Of a DNA stretch of 64,000 nucleotides, positions 31,844 through 40,910 are shown piece after piece. The position numbers were made by a program, and so were the translations under genes. Numbering within the stretch: the first letter of the stretch is position 1; every line of letters begins with the position of its first letter. The stretch lies in contig OW818679.1 in assembly GCA_942493145.1 (NCBI GenBank), positions 2,046,001 to 2,110,000 of the forward strand. Direction: 5' to 3'. The notes under the pieces were generated by a model that was given only the letters and a program-made list of their open reading frames with translations, made no database searches and was not told the origin of the DNA. This DNA is from ENR-C20 sp942493145. GTDB lineage: Bacteria > Bacillota > Clostridia > Acetivibrionales > DTU013.

Positions 31844-32944
31844 TTAAACAGCTTTATTCTTACCTTTCAGGCTATATACGAATGCCAGCACCTCTGCAAC
31901 TGCCTGATACATTTCGGGCGGTACAGCCTTTCCGATGTCAACCGTTTCAAAAAGTGTCCGTGCCAGCGGTTTGTTTTCAACTATTTGAACCTTGTTCTCC
32001 TTTGCTATTTCCCTGATTCTGAGTGCTATATAATCCTGGCCTTTTGCTGTAAGTATGGGGGCACTCGAAATATTAGCATCATACTTTATAACACAGGCAT
32101 AGTGTGTAGGGTTTGTTATAACCACATCTGCCTTTGGGACTTCCGCCATCATCCTTCTCATTGATATCTGCCGTTGCTGCTGTTTGAGCTTCGATTTTAT
32201 TTCAGGATTACCTTCTGTCTGCTTGTACTCCTCTTTTATCTCCTGCTTTGACATTTTCAGGTTCTTTTCATGTTGCCACCATTGATATGCATAATCCAGA
32301 ACACCAAGCAGGATAAGGGATACACAAATCCTTATTGCTATATTCAGTGATGTCATTCCAATGTATGCAGCGATGGATATGACATCCATGTCCATCGTCC
32401 TCATCATATCATCCACCTGGCTGTTGAAATACGAATATGCAACAAATCCAATAACAGTTACCTTGAGTATGGACTTTACCATCTGTACCAGGCCCTGAAT
32501 GGAAAACATCCTTTGGAAACCGGCAATGGGGTTGATCCTTTCAAACTTGAACTTCAGAGTTTCCAATGTAAACAGGACTCCGACCTGAGCGTATGAAACT
32601 GCCAACCCTGTCAAAAGTGCTACTGCCAGTATTGGTCCCACCGTCTTTAAAAACACGATGACTGAATCAATGAAAACCCTTACTATTATGTCAGGCATGA
32701 ACAGGTCATCTATCTTGGGATACTCGGTGAGCACCATCTTTGTGAATTTGATGATCTCATCGTAAATATTCCCACCATATATCCTTAATGTAACAAAAAC
32801 AACCATGAGCACCATAGCAGTGGTAATCTCCTGGCTTTGGTGAACCTGCCCCTTTTTTCTGGCGTCTTGTCTTTTTTTGGCTGTCGCTTTTTCAGTTTTA
32901 TCACTTTTATCAGCAAACAGCTGCAGGTCAATTATTTCTATCAT
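31844..32944 (-). CDS. flhB: Flagellar export switch protein FlhB
   Basis: FlhB switches export specificity from rod/hook to filament proteins. The 366-residue protein has four membrane segments between about 30 and 215 and a cytoplasmic domain with the self-cleavage motif NPTHYACVIKYD (cleaved between N and P). A basic N terminus (KTEKATAKKRQDARKKGQV) is typical. The start overlaps the fliR stop by 4 bases. Confidence 0.96.
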   Translation of the reverse strand: MIEIIDLQLFADKSDKTEKATAKKRQDARKKGQVHQSQEITTAMVLMVVFVTLRIYGGNIYDEIIKFTKMVLTEYPKIDDLFMPDIIVRVFIDSVIVFLKTVGPILAVALLTGLAVSYAQVGVLFTLETLKFKFERINPIAGFQRMFSIQGLVQMVKSILKVTVIGFVAYSYFNSQVDDMMRTMDMDVISIAAYIGMTSLNIAIRICVSLILLGVLDYAYQWWQHEKNLKMSKQEIKEEYKQTEGNPEIKSKLKQQQRQISMRRMMAEVPKADVVITNPTHYACVIKYDANISSAPILTAKGQDYIALRIREIAKENKVQIVENKPLARTLFETVDIGKAVPPEMYQAVAEVLAFVYSLKGKNKAV

Positions 32945-33726
32945 TTCGGCACCAGATCCTTTATAAAGTTCAGGGTACCGCTTTCGGCAATACTGAACAG
33001 GATATCCAGCAAGTATACAAACATTGGAATTGTTACCATCATAACGATAACACCCACAATTATCTTCAAAGGCATCCCTACTACAAAAACATTCAGCTGC
33101 GGTACCATCCTGGATATGGTACCAAGCGCTACATCGGTAATAAGTATTGCTGCGATTATTGGTGCGGCTATTTTAAATCCTATAAAGAAGATGCTTCCCA
33201 TCATTGTCATGACGTTGTTCATAATTCCCGGCCCAAATACAGCAGTTCCAAGAGGTACTGTTGTATAGCTGTCAAAGAGCGCCTTAATCAGCCAGTGGTG
33301 ACCGTTCACTCCAAGGAATATCAGCATGGCCATCATATAATACAGGTTTGATGTCAGCGGCACCTGTATATTGCTGATTGGGTCAATTACATTGGATATT
33401 CCGAAGCCTATCTGCATGTCCGTTATCTCACCGGCAACATATATTGCCGTAAATACCAGATATGGAATCATGCCTATGGTAATTCCGACTACAAACTCCT
33501 TTATTACAATCATTGCCACCTGATAAATGCTTTCATAATATTCCGGCGACGGCAAACTAATGGTATTGACCAATATAAGCGACATCAGGAGTGAAAATCC
33601 TACTTTGAAATAAACGGGAATGCTTGCCCTCCCGAAAATCGGTGCTATTACAAAGAGGCCCGTCATTCTTACAAAAATGAATAAAAAGGCATCAAAGCCT
33701 GCAAGAAATAAATCTGCCGGGAACAT
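32941..33726 (-). CDS. fliR: Flagellar export protein FliR
   Basis: FliR is part of the membrane core complex of the flagellar export gate (FliPQR). The 261-residue hydrophobic protein has about six membrane segments and the motifs FVRMTGLFVIAPIFGRASIP and EFVVGITIGMIPYLVFTAI of the FliR/SpaR family. The order fliO-P-Q-R-flhB-flhA is the standard one. Confidence 0.95.
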   Translation of the reverse strand: MFPADLFLAGFDAFLFIFVRMTGLFVIAPIFGRASIPVYFKVGFSLLMSLILVNTISLPSPEYYESIYQVAMIVIKEFVVGITIGMIPYLVFTAIYVAGEITDMQIGFGISNVIDPISNIQVPLTSNLYYMMAMLIFLGVNGHHWLIKALFDSYTTVPLGTAVFGPGIMNNVMTMMGSIFFIGFKIAAPIIAAILITDVALGTISRMVPQLNVFVVGMPLKIIVGVIVMMVTIPMFVYLLDILFSIAESGTLNFIKDLVPK

Positions 33727-33758
33727 CAGGCTTCAACCTCCTTTTAAAGTCACTATCG

Positions 33759-34028
33759 CTATCGTATATACTGCAAAATACTTGTATACAAGCCTTCGGT
33801 ATATTCAGTAAGCAATGTCAGCATCCAGGAGCCGAAAACTGCTACGGCTACTACAACCGCAAGTATTTTGGGGATAAATGACAGAGTTTGCTCCTGTATC
33901 TGGGTGGTCGCCTGGAATATACTGACTGCCAACCCCACAATAAGGCTTAATCCAAGCATAGGTGCAGAAAGATACAAAACTAGCATCAATGCTCTCTGGG
34001 CTATATTAACAACCGTGCCTTGATCCAT
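33759..34028 (-). CDS. fliQ: Flagellar export protein FliQ
   Basis: FliQ is a small subunit of the export gate core. The 89-residue protein has two membrane hairpins and the family motif PMLGLSLIVGLAVSIFQATT followed by QIQEQTLSFIPKI. It lies between fliP and fliR. Confidence 0.95.
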   Translation of the reverse strand: MDQGTVVNIAQRALMLVLYLSAPMLGLSLIVGLAVSIFQATTQIQEQTLSFIPKILAVVVAVAVFGSWMLTLLTEYTEGLYTSILQYIR

Positions 34029-34046
34029 GCCGCACCTCCTGAGAAA

Positions 34047-34817
34047 TTATGTTATAAAACTGTTTACAAGTGTTTGAGATATTAGCGTCCAACCGTCTAC
34101 CATTACAAAAAGCAATATCTTAAAAGGCAGTGATATCATTACTGGCGGAAGCATCATCATACCCATGGACATAAGGGTACTTGATACGACCATGTCTATT
34201 ATCAGAAAGGGTATAAATATCAGAAACCCTATCTTAAAGGCAATGGTCAATTCATTTATTATAAATGCCGGTATAACCACAGTCAATGGAAGGGTTTTGG
34301 GGTCTACCGGGGTTTCAATTTTTGCCAGTTTGACGAAGAATTCAAGATCTTTTTCATTTTTACCAAATTGTTTTAACATAAAAGTTTTAATGACATCTGA
34401 GGATTTTTCTACTGCAGCCTCCTGGGTCATTTCTCCCTTACTGTAAGGCTGGAAGGCATCATTGTTGATGTCGGTCAAAACCGGGCTCATGATGAATAGC
34501 GATAAAAATAGAGCAAGCCCGATCAAAACTTGATTAGGCGGCATTTGTTGTGTTCCCAGAGCATTCCTGAGGAACGACAAAACGATTATTATTCTGGTGA
34601 AGGAGGTCATCATGATCAGTATTGAAGGAGCGAGAGATAATACTGTCAACAGAAGCATTATTTGAATACTTGAAGAAACTTCCTGCGGGTCGTTGGTAGT
34701 ACCAACATCAAACCCGAATGAAAATGGTATTGCCGGTTCGGCAAATACATTTGAAGCGGATAGGAATATAATGAGCAAAACAACTGTTATTTGTAAGACC
34801 TTGAGTTTATTCCTCAT
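34047..34817 (-). CDS. fliP: Flagellar export protein FliP
   Basis: FliP forms the main ring of the FliPQR export gate. The frame is open to 34910 and overlaps fliO, but the conserved product starts with a cleavable signal-like segment (LKVLQITVVLLIIFLSASNV), so I place the start at ATG 34817 (MRNKLKV); ATG 34835 is an alternative. Family motifs include LSLAPSILIMMTSFTRIIIV, LSFLRNALGTQQMPPNQVLI and MGMMMLPPVMISLPFKI. The start codon overlaps the end of fliO, indicating coupling. Confidence 0.94.
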   Translation of the reverse strand: MRNKLKVLQITVVLLIIFLSASNVFAEPAIPFSFGFDVGTTNDPQEVSSSIQIMLLLTVLSLAPSILIMMTSFTRIIIVLSFLRNALGTQQMPPNQVLIGLALFLSLFIMSPVLTDINNDAFQPYSKGEMTQEAAVEKSSDVIKTFMLKQFGKNEKDLEFFVKLAKIETPVDPKTLPLTVVIPAFIINELTIAFKIGFLIFIPFLIIDMVVSSTLMSMGMMMLPPVMISLPFKILLFVMVDGWTLISQTLVNSFIT

Positions 34818-35328
34818 TCGTATACTCAACCCCATTTTTATAGGCTTCTTTGTTCTTCTTCTGTGTAATGCTCCGGAGCTTATCAAGATTGCTGCGGAAA
34901 AATATATCATCAGGTTTTACTTCCAACTGCCCGCTTCTTGAGGGCTGCCCACCATCCGTGGCAGGATTTTCACCATCCACCTTTTTATTTCTGTAATTGT
35001 TTACATACTTGTCAAAAAGCTTTTTAAAATCGAAAACGTTATTTTCCAGAGGGTTTTCATAATCTGGTTCCGGGGATTCTTCCTGTATCTCCACCCGGTC
35101 CAGGAACTGAACCTGTTTTGATGTTGATGAAATCAGGAAATGTTGTCCTCCTGCCTTGATAAGGTGAATTCTTTTATCTGTACCAAGGCTCACGGTCTCG
35201 ACCAAGCTTATGTGTTTCCCTTTCATGGCCTTGCTGGTCTTTCCGGCTACAAATCTGGTTGCTACATAAGTCAGGAAAAGTATCGCACCGAACACGACAA
35301 TAAATAAAATGACCTCTAAAGTATTCAT
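34807..35328 (-). CDS. fliO: Flagellar biosynthesis protein FliO (FliZ)
   Basis: FliO helps assemble the FliP ring. The 173-residue protein has one N-terminal membrane segment (about 5-25), then KHISLVETVSLGTDKRIHLI, the FliO domain, and a charged tail from about 85 on. The position between cheY and fliP matches fliZ of Bacillus. Confidence 0.85.
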   Translation of the reverse strand: MNTLEVILFIVVFGAILFLTYVATRFVAGKTSKAMKGKHISLVETVSLGTDKRIHLIKAGGQHFLISSTSKQVQFLDRVEIQEESPEPDYENPLENNVFDFKKLFDKYVNNYRNKKVDGENPATDGGQPSRSGQLEVKPDDIFFRSNLDKLRSITQKKNKEAYKNGVEYTNEE

Positions 35329-35369
35329 ATCGCTACCCCCGACTTCCGGCCAAATTTAATATGTTGCGC

Positions 35370-35732
35370 TTAGCCAAGTACCTTTTTCACGGCTTCAACA
35401 ACTCTCTCAGCCTGAAATGGTTTGACTATGAAATCCCTTGCGCCTGCCTGTATGGATTCAATAACCATAGATTGCTGCCCCATTGCCGAACACATGATAA
35501 TCTGTGAGTCGGTATTGATTTTCCTGATTTCCTTTACAGCTTGGATGCCGTCTACTTCTGGCATCGTTATATCCATTATGACCAGATCGGGTACCAATTC
35601 CTTGTATTTCTCGATGGCACGACCGCCATGCTCGGCTTCGCCTACAATCTCATATCCGTTTTTAGTCAGAATGTCTTTTATCATCATTCTCATAAAAGCG
35701 GCATCATCTACAATAAGAATCCTCTTACCCAT
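35370..35732 (-). CDS. cheY: Chemotaxis response regulator CheY
   Basis: CheY-P binds the flagellar switch and controls rotation. The 120-residue receiver domain has ILIVDDAAFMRMMIKDIL with the acidic pair near 9-10, the phospho-acceptor in LVIMDITMPEVDG (near 54), the conserved Ser in MCSAMGQQ and Lys in FIVKPF. No output domain is present. It lies between fliY, whose product dephosphorylates CheY-P, and fliO. Confidence 0.95.
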   Translation of the reverse strand: MGKRILIVDDAAFMRMMIKDILTKNGYEIVGEAEHGGRAIEKYKELVPDLVIMDITMPEVDGIQAVKEIRKINTDSQIIMCSAMGQQSMVIESIQAGARDFIVKPFQAERVVEAVKKVLG

Positions 35733-35793
35733 ATTTACCTCTCCCTTATAATGTTAAGATTGGCTATAACGCTGAAGCTGTATTCCTACCCTC

Positions 35794-35822
35794 TATTTAT
35801 CTGATTAAGAAGTTTTGGTCAA
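35794..35822 (-). promoter_or_regulatory. Possible internal promoter before cheY, overlapping an inverted repeat
   Basis: TTGACC (35822-35817), a 17-base spacer and TAAATA (35799-35794) lie about 62 bases before cheY. A perfect 10-base inverted repeat (AAGAAGTTTT, arms 35807-35816 and 35834-35843) overlaps the spacer. No T run follows the repeat, so it is not a clear terminator. Confidence 0.4.
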
Positions 35823-35915
35823 ATATTCTACAAAAAACTTCTTTATCTTATATATGTTAACATTTCTTAGATTGAGATTCAAGTTTATGTTTACACATTT
35901 CGTTCCCTTTTTCTG

Positions 35916-37109
35916 TTATAACCTTTTTGACGGGTGTATTATGTCGGTTATCCTCACACCAAAGCTCTCGTCAATAACAACAACCTCCCCTTTGGCGATG
36001 GGTTTTCCATTTACCATTATATCAACGGGTTCACCGGCCAGCTTGTCCAATTCAATGATTGAACCAGGACCGAATTCCAGAATATCCTTGATCATCTTCT
36101 GGGTACGACCAAGTTCGACGGTCACCTGAAGAGGAACATCCATAATAAGGCTGATGTTTTTCCTCTCAAGTATTATCCTGCCTTCATCAAATGACTGGAA
36201 CTGTGCAGGCTGGACATTGACAGGCTCACGGTGCTGTCTTGGATCCTGGGCATATCCCATCTGCGGCTGGTCATAATGAGAATCATAACCCATGTCAGGC
36301 TGCTGCTGGTATACAGGAGCACTCTGAGGTGGTGGTGGTGCATTCTGCCGGGTTGGTTGCTGGACCGGCTGCTGTTTCGCAGGCTCCGGGCTTTTCCTGA
36401 CCATATCCGGAATGATATATTTGTCGCCGCCGGTATCCATATTAAGCAGGTTGCTGACAAGGCTTTTTGCAAATTCTATTGGCAGTATCTGCATGATTTC
36501 ACTATCTATGAGATTACCTACTATCATTTTGAATGATATCTTCGCGATTTTCGCAGTCGGTTCCAGGCCCATATAGTTTTCACCATTGCTGAATTGCATC
36601 AGGAATGCTTTTGGCGGTGAAATGTCTATCCTTTTGTCGAACATTGACGACATAGAGGTGGATGATGATCCAACCATCTGGTTCATAGCCTCACTTATGG
36701 CACTCAGGTGCAGGTCGGAAAGGTCACCGCTGGTGTTGGTTCCATCCCCTCCCATCATAAGATCGGTTATTACCTTTACATCATGTTCTTTCATAATCAG
36801 GAGATTACTGCCGACCAACCCATGTGTATATTCAATCTTGACCGCAACAAAGGGAACCGGATAATGCTTGGACATCTCCTCCCAGGTAGTCACAGTCACC
36901 ATCGGTGTTGTTATATTTACTTTCTGCCCCAGAAGTGTGAACAGAGTTGTTGCTGAGGTGCCCATACTTATGTTCCCTATTTCACCAAGGGCGTCCTTTT
37001 CCTGACTGTCCAGTTCATTATTGAGGTCTGATGACGGTTCAACCGTTGAACTTAAACCTGTGCCATTCAATAAAGCATCTATTTCAGCTTGAGAAAGCAT
37101 ATCACCCAT
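35916..37109 (-). CDS. fliY: Flagellar switch/CheY-P phosphatase FliY
   Basis: FliY is a C-ring protein that combines a CheC-like phosphatase with a FliN domain. The 397-residue protein starts with MGDMLSQAEIDALLNGTG, the FliM-type CheY-P-binding motif. Two phosphatase motifs follow: GEIGNISMGTSATTLF near 43 and SEAMNQMVGSSSTS near 135. Residues 235-300 are a Pro/Gln-rich linker. The C-terminal 80 residues are a FliN/SpoA domain (SLIMDVPLQVTVELGRTQKM). It begins 1 base after the fliM stop codon. Confidence 0.95.
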   Translation of the reverse strand: MGDMLSQAEIDALLNGTGLSSTVEPSSDLNNELDSQEKDALGEIGNISMGTSATTLFTLLGQKVNITTPMVTVTTWEEMSKHYPVPFVAVKIEYTHGLVGSNLLIMKEHDVKVITDLMMGGDGTNTSGDLSDLHLSAISEAMNQMVGSSSTSMSSMFDKRIDISPPKAFLMQFSNGENYMGLEPTAKIAKISFKMIVGNLIDSEIMQILPIEFAKSLVSNLLNMDTGGDKYIIPDMVRKSPEPAKQQPVQQPTRQNAPPPPQSAPVYQQQPDMGYDSHYDQPQMGYAQDPRQHREPVNVQPAQFQSFDEGRIILERKNISLIMDVPLQVTVELGRTQKMIKDILEFGPGSIIELDKLAGEPVDIMVNGKPIAKGEVVVIDESFGVRITDIIHPSKRL

Positions 37110-37110
37110 A

Positions 37111-38097
37111 TCATTCTCCCTCCTTTTTTACAACTTTAGTTACTTTAACTGCTACCTTGTTTTTCTTGACTCCGGGTTTTCCATAGAATTTAACCATTTC
37201 ACCCACCATTATCTCCATATCATCATTGACGTTTGTGTCAAGCGGGATAACATCCCCTGGCTGAAGACCGATAAAATCTGCGACCGATATTGTTGTGTTA
37301 CCCAATTTTGCCACTATTTGAACAGGAGTATTTTGAACTTTGCTCTCAATGGCATCCTTCATTTCAGGTGTAGCTTCCTTGGTTATATTGGAAAACCAGA
37401 ATTTGGTGCTGAGCTTTGAAACAATTGGTTCTACAACCATATGTGGGATACAGATGTTTATCATTCCATCAACATCGCCCACCCTTGCACTGAGAGTTAT
37501 TAGTGCGACCGTCTCATTCTGTGCAACAATTTGTGCAAACTGGGCATTAGTCTCTATCTTATCCAACCTTGGGCGGATGGAAATGACGTTTTCCCAGGGC
37601 TCCCTCATAAGGTTGAGTATCTGTATGATTATCCTTTCAATTATAGCAAGCTCTATTTCGGTGAACTCACGGATCTTCTCCATTACCCCTCCCTTGCCGC
37701 CCAATATCCTGTCTACCAGGGCGTATGCAATAGTAGGCTCTATTTCGAGAACTATGGAACCGGTGAGTGGCGCAAAGTCGATGACGGCCATTATAACAGG
37801 ATTTGATACCGAATTGCTGAAGTCGCTGTATGGCAGAGCCTCAACAGTAACGACATCTACCTGGACCAAAGTCCTCAGATATCCTGTAAGAAAGTTTGTT
37901 ATCAGCCTTGCGTAGTTGTCATATATGATGTTAAGTGTTTTTATATGATCCTTTGCGAACTTGCTGGCCCTTCTGAAATCATGGCTCTTGATCTTCCTTT
38001 CCTGGGTCGTCGTTTGCATCTCCTGAGCATCGATTTCTCCAGTACTTAGGGCTTTTAGCAGATCGTCTATTTCATTTTGGGAAAGTATATCGCCCAC
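37111..38097 (-). CDS. fliM: Flagellar motor switch protein FliM
   Basis: FliM forms the middle of the C ring and binds CheY-P. The 328-residue protein starts with MGDILSQNEIDDLLKAL, the CheY-P-binding motif. It continues with a CheC-like middle domain (ASKFAKDHIKTLNIIYDNYA, SIVLEIEPTIAYALVDRILG) and ends with a SpoA domain (VQIVAKLGNTTISVADFIGL). Length and order match the family. Confidence 0.96.
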   Translation of the reverse strand: MGDILSQNEIDDLLKALSTGEIDAQEMQTTTQERKIKSHDFRRASKFAKDHIKTLNIIYDNYARLITNFLTGYLRTLVQVDVVTVEALPYSDFSNSVSNPVIMAVIDFAPLTGSIVLEIEPTIAYALVDRILGGKGGVMEKIREFTEIELAIIERIIIQILNLMREPWENVISIRPRLDKIETNAQFAQIVAQNETVALITLSARVGDVDGMINICIPHMVVEPIVSKLSTKFWFSNITKEATPEMKDAIESKVQNTPVQIVAKLGNTTISVADFIGLQPGDVIPLDTNVNDDMEIMVGEMVKFYGKPGVKKNKVAVKVTKVVKKEGE

Positions 38098-38111
38098 TTA
38101 AAAACCACCTC

Positions 38112-38633
38112 CTACTGGAACAGCCAATCGTCGAAAATTACCTTGTATACAAACTCATACTTCTCTTCTTCACCGGAATTAATGAGCTCGTTTATCCTTA
38201 CCTTGAGTTCGTCCTTGATCTTCTGTATTTCTGCTGGGTCCTTGACCTGATCAAGAGTTACATTCAGGAAATATGTTCCGATTATTTCCTTTATTTCGGG
38301 AAGATAAGCTTCGATTTTTTCTGATACAATCAGTTTTTTATCTTCTTTTATTGCATTTAAATACTGAAGCGAAACCCCTACCTGGATTACTGATATTTTA
38401 TTGGGGTCTTCGTTTTTGAGGTTGAAATACTTCTTGCTTTCATAGAGTGCAAGTGTTGAAAGCTCAGTATCCTTTGGAACCGATGTTTCAGTGTGGACGT
38501 TTTCAGAGGTAGTCTCCGTTCCATTTGAAGTACCCTGTACCAGAAATATGTATCCGGCCAGAGCGGCCAATGTAAGAGTCAATACCGCTACAACTATTAT
38601 CAGAATAAAAAATGTTCCTTTTGACGACTCCAA
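38112..38633 (-). CDS. fliL: Flagellar basal-body protein FliL
   Basis: FliL is a single-pass membrane protein that surrounds the stator units. The 173-residue protein has one membrane segment (about 8-30) and an extracytoplasmic domain with KYFNLKNEDP, ISVIQVGVSLQYL and KIEAYLPEIKEIIGTYFL. The position between swrD/flbD and fliM is standard. Confidence 0.9.
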   Translation of the reverse strand: MESSKGTFFILIIVVAVLTLTLAALAGYIFLVQGTSNGTETTSENVHTETSVPKDTELSTLALYESKKYFNLKNEDPNKISVIQVGVSLQYLNAIKEDKKLIVSEKIEAYLPEIKEIIGTYFLNVTLDQVKDPAEIQKIKDELKVRINELINSGEEEKYEFVYKVIFDDWLFQ

Positions 38634-38637
38634 ATTT

Positions 38638-38850
38638 TCATGCCCCCTTTGTCATTAGTAACCCCGAGTTGTTGTTAATACTGCCTTTGTAATTGATTAT
38701 TTCCTCAATAACCTTTTCGACAGATTCTGCACAGACGTATTTCTTGCCTTGTACGGTTGAAATGACCGTATCAGGTGTTGCCTCAACAGTTTCTATCAAT
38801 TCGCAGTTAAGGACATAATTCGAGCCATTTAGCCTTGTTAATTTAATCAT
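38638..38850 (-). CDS. swrD: FlbD/SwrD flagellar protein
   Basis: A 70-residue protein of the FlbD family. MIKLTRLNGSNYVLNCELIE, then EATPDTVISTVQGKKYV and ESVEKVIEEII match SwrD of Bacillus, which raises motor power for swarming. It lies between flgE and fliL, as in Bacillus. The start ATG follows GAGGT. Confidence 0.92.
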   Translation of the reverse strand: MIKLTRLNGSNYVLNCELIETVEATPDTVISTVQGKKYVCAESVEKVIEEIINYKGSINNNSGLLMTKGA

Positions 38851-38985
38851 AATATTTTTACCTCAAAAACTCAATAGATAAATTTGCTTTTTTACCGTAT
38901 ATTGTATAGTTTTGTCGCAGTTCCCACAATATGACGTATTCTAATACAATATTCCATTGTCAATTTTAAATAATATACCTGTACC

Positions 38986-39030
38986 GCTCCCTCAGGCAGT
39001 TTGTATCAAACTATCTGAGGGAACGGATCA
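38986..39030 (-). terminator. Strong hairpin after flgE (no T run)
   Basis: GTTCCCTCAG...CTGAGGGAGC arms enclose further pairing (AGTTTG/AAACT) right after the flgE stop. No T tract follows, so it may protect the 3' end of a processed flgE transcript or act as a partial terminator rather than end transcription fully. Confidence 0.5.
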
Positions 39031-39037
39031 TTGTTCA

Positions 39038-40354
39038 TTACCTTTTAAGGTTTACCAGCTCCTGAAGCATCTCGTCGGAGGTTGTTATGATACGGCTGTT
39101 TGCCTGGAATCCCCTCTGTGTGATTATCATGTTAGTGAACTCCGCTGAAAGGTCAACATTTGACATTTCAAGGGTTCCGGGGCTGAGGGTACCTACTCCT
39201 TCCGAACCTGCCTTGACTGCTTTCTGGAATTCCCCAGAGTTTGTGGTCGGAATGTACATGTTGTCCCCTACCTTCTGTAAACCTGCCGGGTTTGCGAAGC
39301 TGGCCATTGCAATTAGTCCCAGTGGCTGCTGCTGACCATTGCTGTAAACTCCGGTCAGAATTCCATCCGAACCGATGTTGAAGGTCGTCAGTGTACCTGT
39401 TGTATAACCGTCGATACTTGTCGGCTTTGCTGAGCTGTCTGCAGCGTAGCTGGTCAGCTTTGTAAAGTCAAGTTTGGCTATAAATTGATCGGTACCTGTA
39501 GTTGCAACGGGAGTAAATGTAACATTTGCTGTCGGAGGACTTCCCGCATTGTTGGTAATCAGTTGTCCATCAGGATCAAACATTATTGTGCCTGCTGCCC
39601 CAGTTACTCCATAGCCGGTACCGGCAGCGATGCTCCAGTTCCAGGTAGAACCTGCAACTGTAGCTGCTTGTTTTGAATAGACAACATCAACCTCATAATC
39701 ATTTCCAAGACTATCATAAATGGTCATTGGAACCGTAAACAATGAAGTGGGGTCAGTACCTACCAATTCCATCGAAGCATCCAGGTTTCCTGCGAATACA
39801 GCGCTGGACGTTGCTTTTGCTGCAATCATCTTTTTATTGTTATTGTAATTATCTGAATACAGGTTTATAGGCTCTATCTCAGCTTCTGTGTTGAAGGTGT
39901 ATGAACCGTCATTATTTGCCGTATATTCCTGCCAGCCGTATACATTTAGGCCGCTTCCAGTAACCAGGTTGCCCAGCTTGTCAATACCGAAATTGCCGGC
40001 TCTTGTAAACTTGAATGTATCAGCAGTTCCGCCTTTGCAAACGAAGAAGCCTTCTCCCTCTATCGATATGTCCGTGGGGTTGTCGGTCCTTTGCAGACTG
40101 CCCCTGGTCATTATTGTATCGACTGCGCCTACTCCAAGTCCGAGACCTACCTGCATCGGGTTTGTACCGCCCCTGCCTGTTGCCTCATCTGGTGAACTTG
40201 CACCTTTCAGCGTCTGGCTGAATATTTCCTGGAAGGTTACCCTTCCCGATTTGAAACCTACTGTGTTTACATTGGCAACGTTATTGCCAATTACGTCCAT
40301 CCTTGTCTGGTGTGCCCTCAAACCCGACACGCCAGAGAACATTGATCTCATCAT
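39038..40354 (-). CDS. flgE: Flagellar hook protein FlgE
   Basis: FlgE polymerises into the hook outside the cell. The 438-residue protein has the N-terminal rod/hook signature SGLRAHQTRMDVIGNNVANV with NTVGFKS, a variable beta-rich middle and the C-terminal LEMSNVDLSAEFTNMIITQR, FQANSRIITTSDEMLQEL helix. It has no signal peptide, being exported by the flagellar apparatus. The start ATG at 40354 follows GGAGG about 11 bases upstream, and a structured leader precedes it. Confidence 0.95.
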   Translation of the reverse strand: MMRSMFSGVSGLRAHQTRMDVIGNNVANVNTVGFKSGRVTFQEIFSQTLKGASSPDEATGRGGTNPMQVGLGLGVGAVDTIMTRGSLQRTDNPTDISIEGEGFFVCKGGTADTFKFTRAGNFGIDKLGNLVTGSGLNVYGWQEYTANNDGSYTFNTEAEIEPINLYSDNYNNNKKMIAAKATSSAVFAGNLDASMELVGTDPTSLFTVPMTIYDSLGNDYEVDVVYSKQAATVAGSTWNWSIAAGTGYGVTGAAGTIMFDPDGQLITNNAGSPPTANVTFTPVATTGTDQFIAKLDFTKLTSYAADSSAKPTSIDGYTTGTLTTFNIGSDGILTGVYSNGQQQPLGLIAMASFANPAGLQKVGDNMYIPTTNSGEFQKAVKAGSEGVGTLSPGTLEMSNVDLSAEFTNMIITQRGFQANSRIITTSDEMLQELVNLKR

Positions 40355-40388
40355 ATGATGTACAACCTCCTTCTTCTTGCTATCCCTT

Positions 40389-40430
40389 CTGTCAATCCAG
40401 GACAGTTAGCCTCCCGAAAGGGTCCGGCTA
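40389..40430 (-). promoter_or_regulatory. Structured leader of flgE (two tandem hairpins)
   Basis: On the minus strand TAGCC-GGA-CCC-TTTC-GGG-A-GGCTA (40430-40407) forms one stem with an internal GGA. CTGTC...GACAG (40405-40389) forms a second just before the AAGGAGG of flgE. It does not fit the c-di-GMP-I or -II consensus that I know. A protein-binding leader is possible, since CsrA favours GGA in hairpins. This is inference. Confidence 0.4.
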
Positions 40431-40487
40431 TGTTTTAGTTGATTTTCTGTCTTTTACCTGCATTTTAGTTCAGTAGCATCTTTGGCG

Positions 40488-40874
40488 TTAAACTATCACT
40501 GCTCCATCGATGTTTGTAAAGACATTTTCCTTTAGTTCACTGCTGTTCACTGCTGTTATCACGGTCCTGCTCTGTACATTGACCACAAATGCCAATCCGT
40601 CCATCATCACCAATGTGTCCTTTACGCCTTTCTCATCGGCTTTTGTAACAGCCTCGCTGATCTTGTCCGTCTGTGCCTGCGTCAGTCTGATATTCCTTGA
40701 CTGAAGTCTGAACTCAGCGTGTTTGGAAAATTTCAGACCTTCGTTCTTTTTGATGGTCTCCTGGAGTACCGCACCGAATCCCCCGGCACTGTTCAAAGTC
40801 GGCTTTTGTGTGACAGCTGTGCTTCCGCTGTTTATCCGGTTTATTCTGTTTGAATAGTTATTATTTATTACCAT
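40488..40874 (-). CDS. Flagellar operon protein (TIGR02530-like)
   Basis: A 128-residue protein of the conserved flagellar operon family found between flgD and flgE in clostridia and some bacilli. It shows LKFSKHAEFRLQSRNIRLTQ, then KADEKGVKDTLVMMDGLAFV and VNVQSRTVITAVN. The function is unknown; a role in hook assembly is suggested by position. It has no signal peptide or membrane segment. Confidence 0.85.
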   Translation of the reverse strand: MVINNNYSNRINRINSGSTAVTQKPTLNSAGGFGAVLQETIKKNEGLKFSKHAEFRLQSRNIRLTQAQTDKISEAVTKADEKGVKDTLVMMDGLAFVVNVQSRTVITAVNSSELKENVFTNIDGAVIV

Positions 40875-40910
40875 AATCCAGATACCCGCCTACTCTGTTG
40901 TTCTACTTGT

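Noticed and set aside
40389..40487. c-di-GMP riboswitch before flgE
   Set aside because: Considered because of motility control, but the conserved GEMM loop motifs (such as ACGCAAAGCC) and the receptor pairing are absent.
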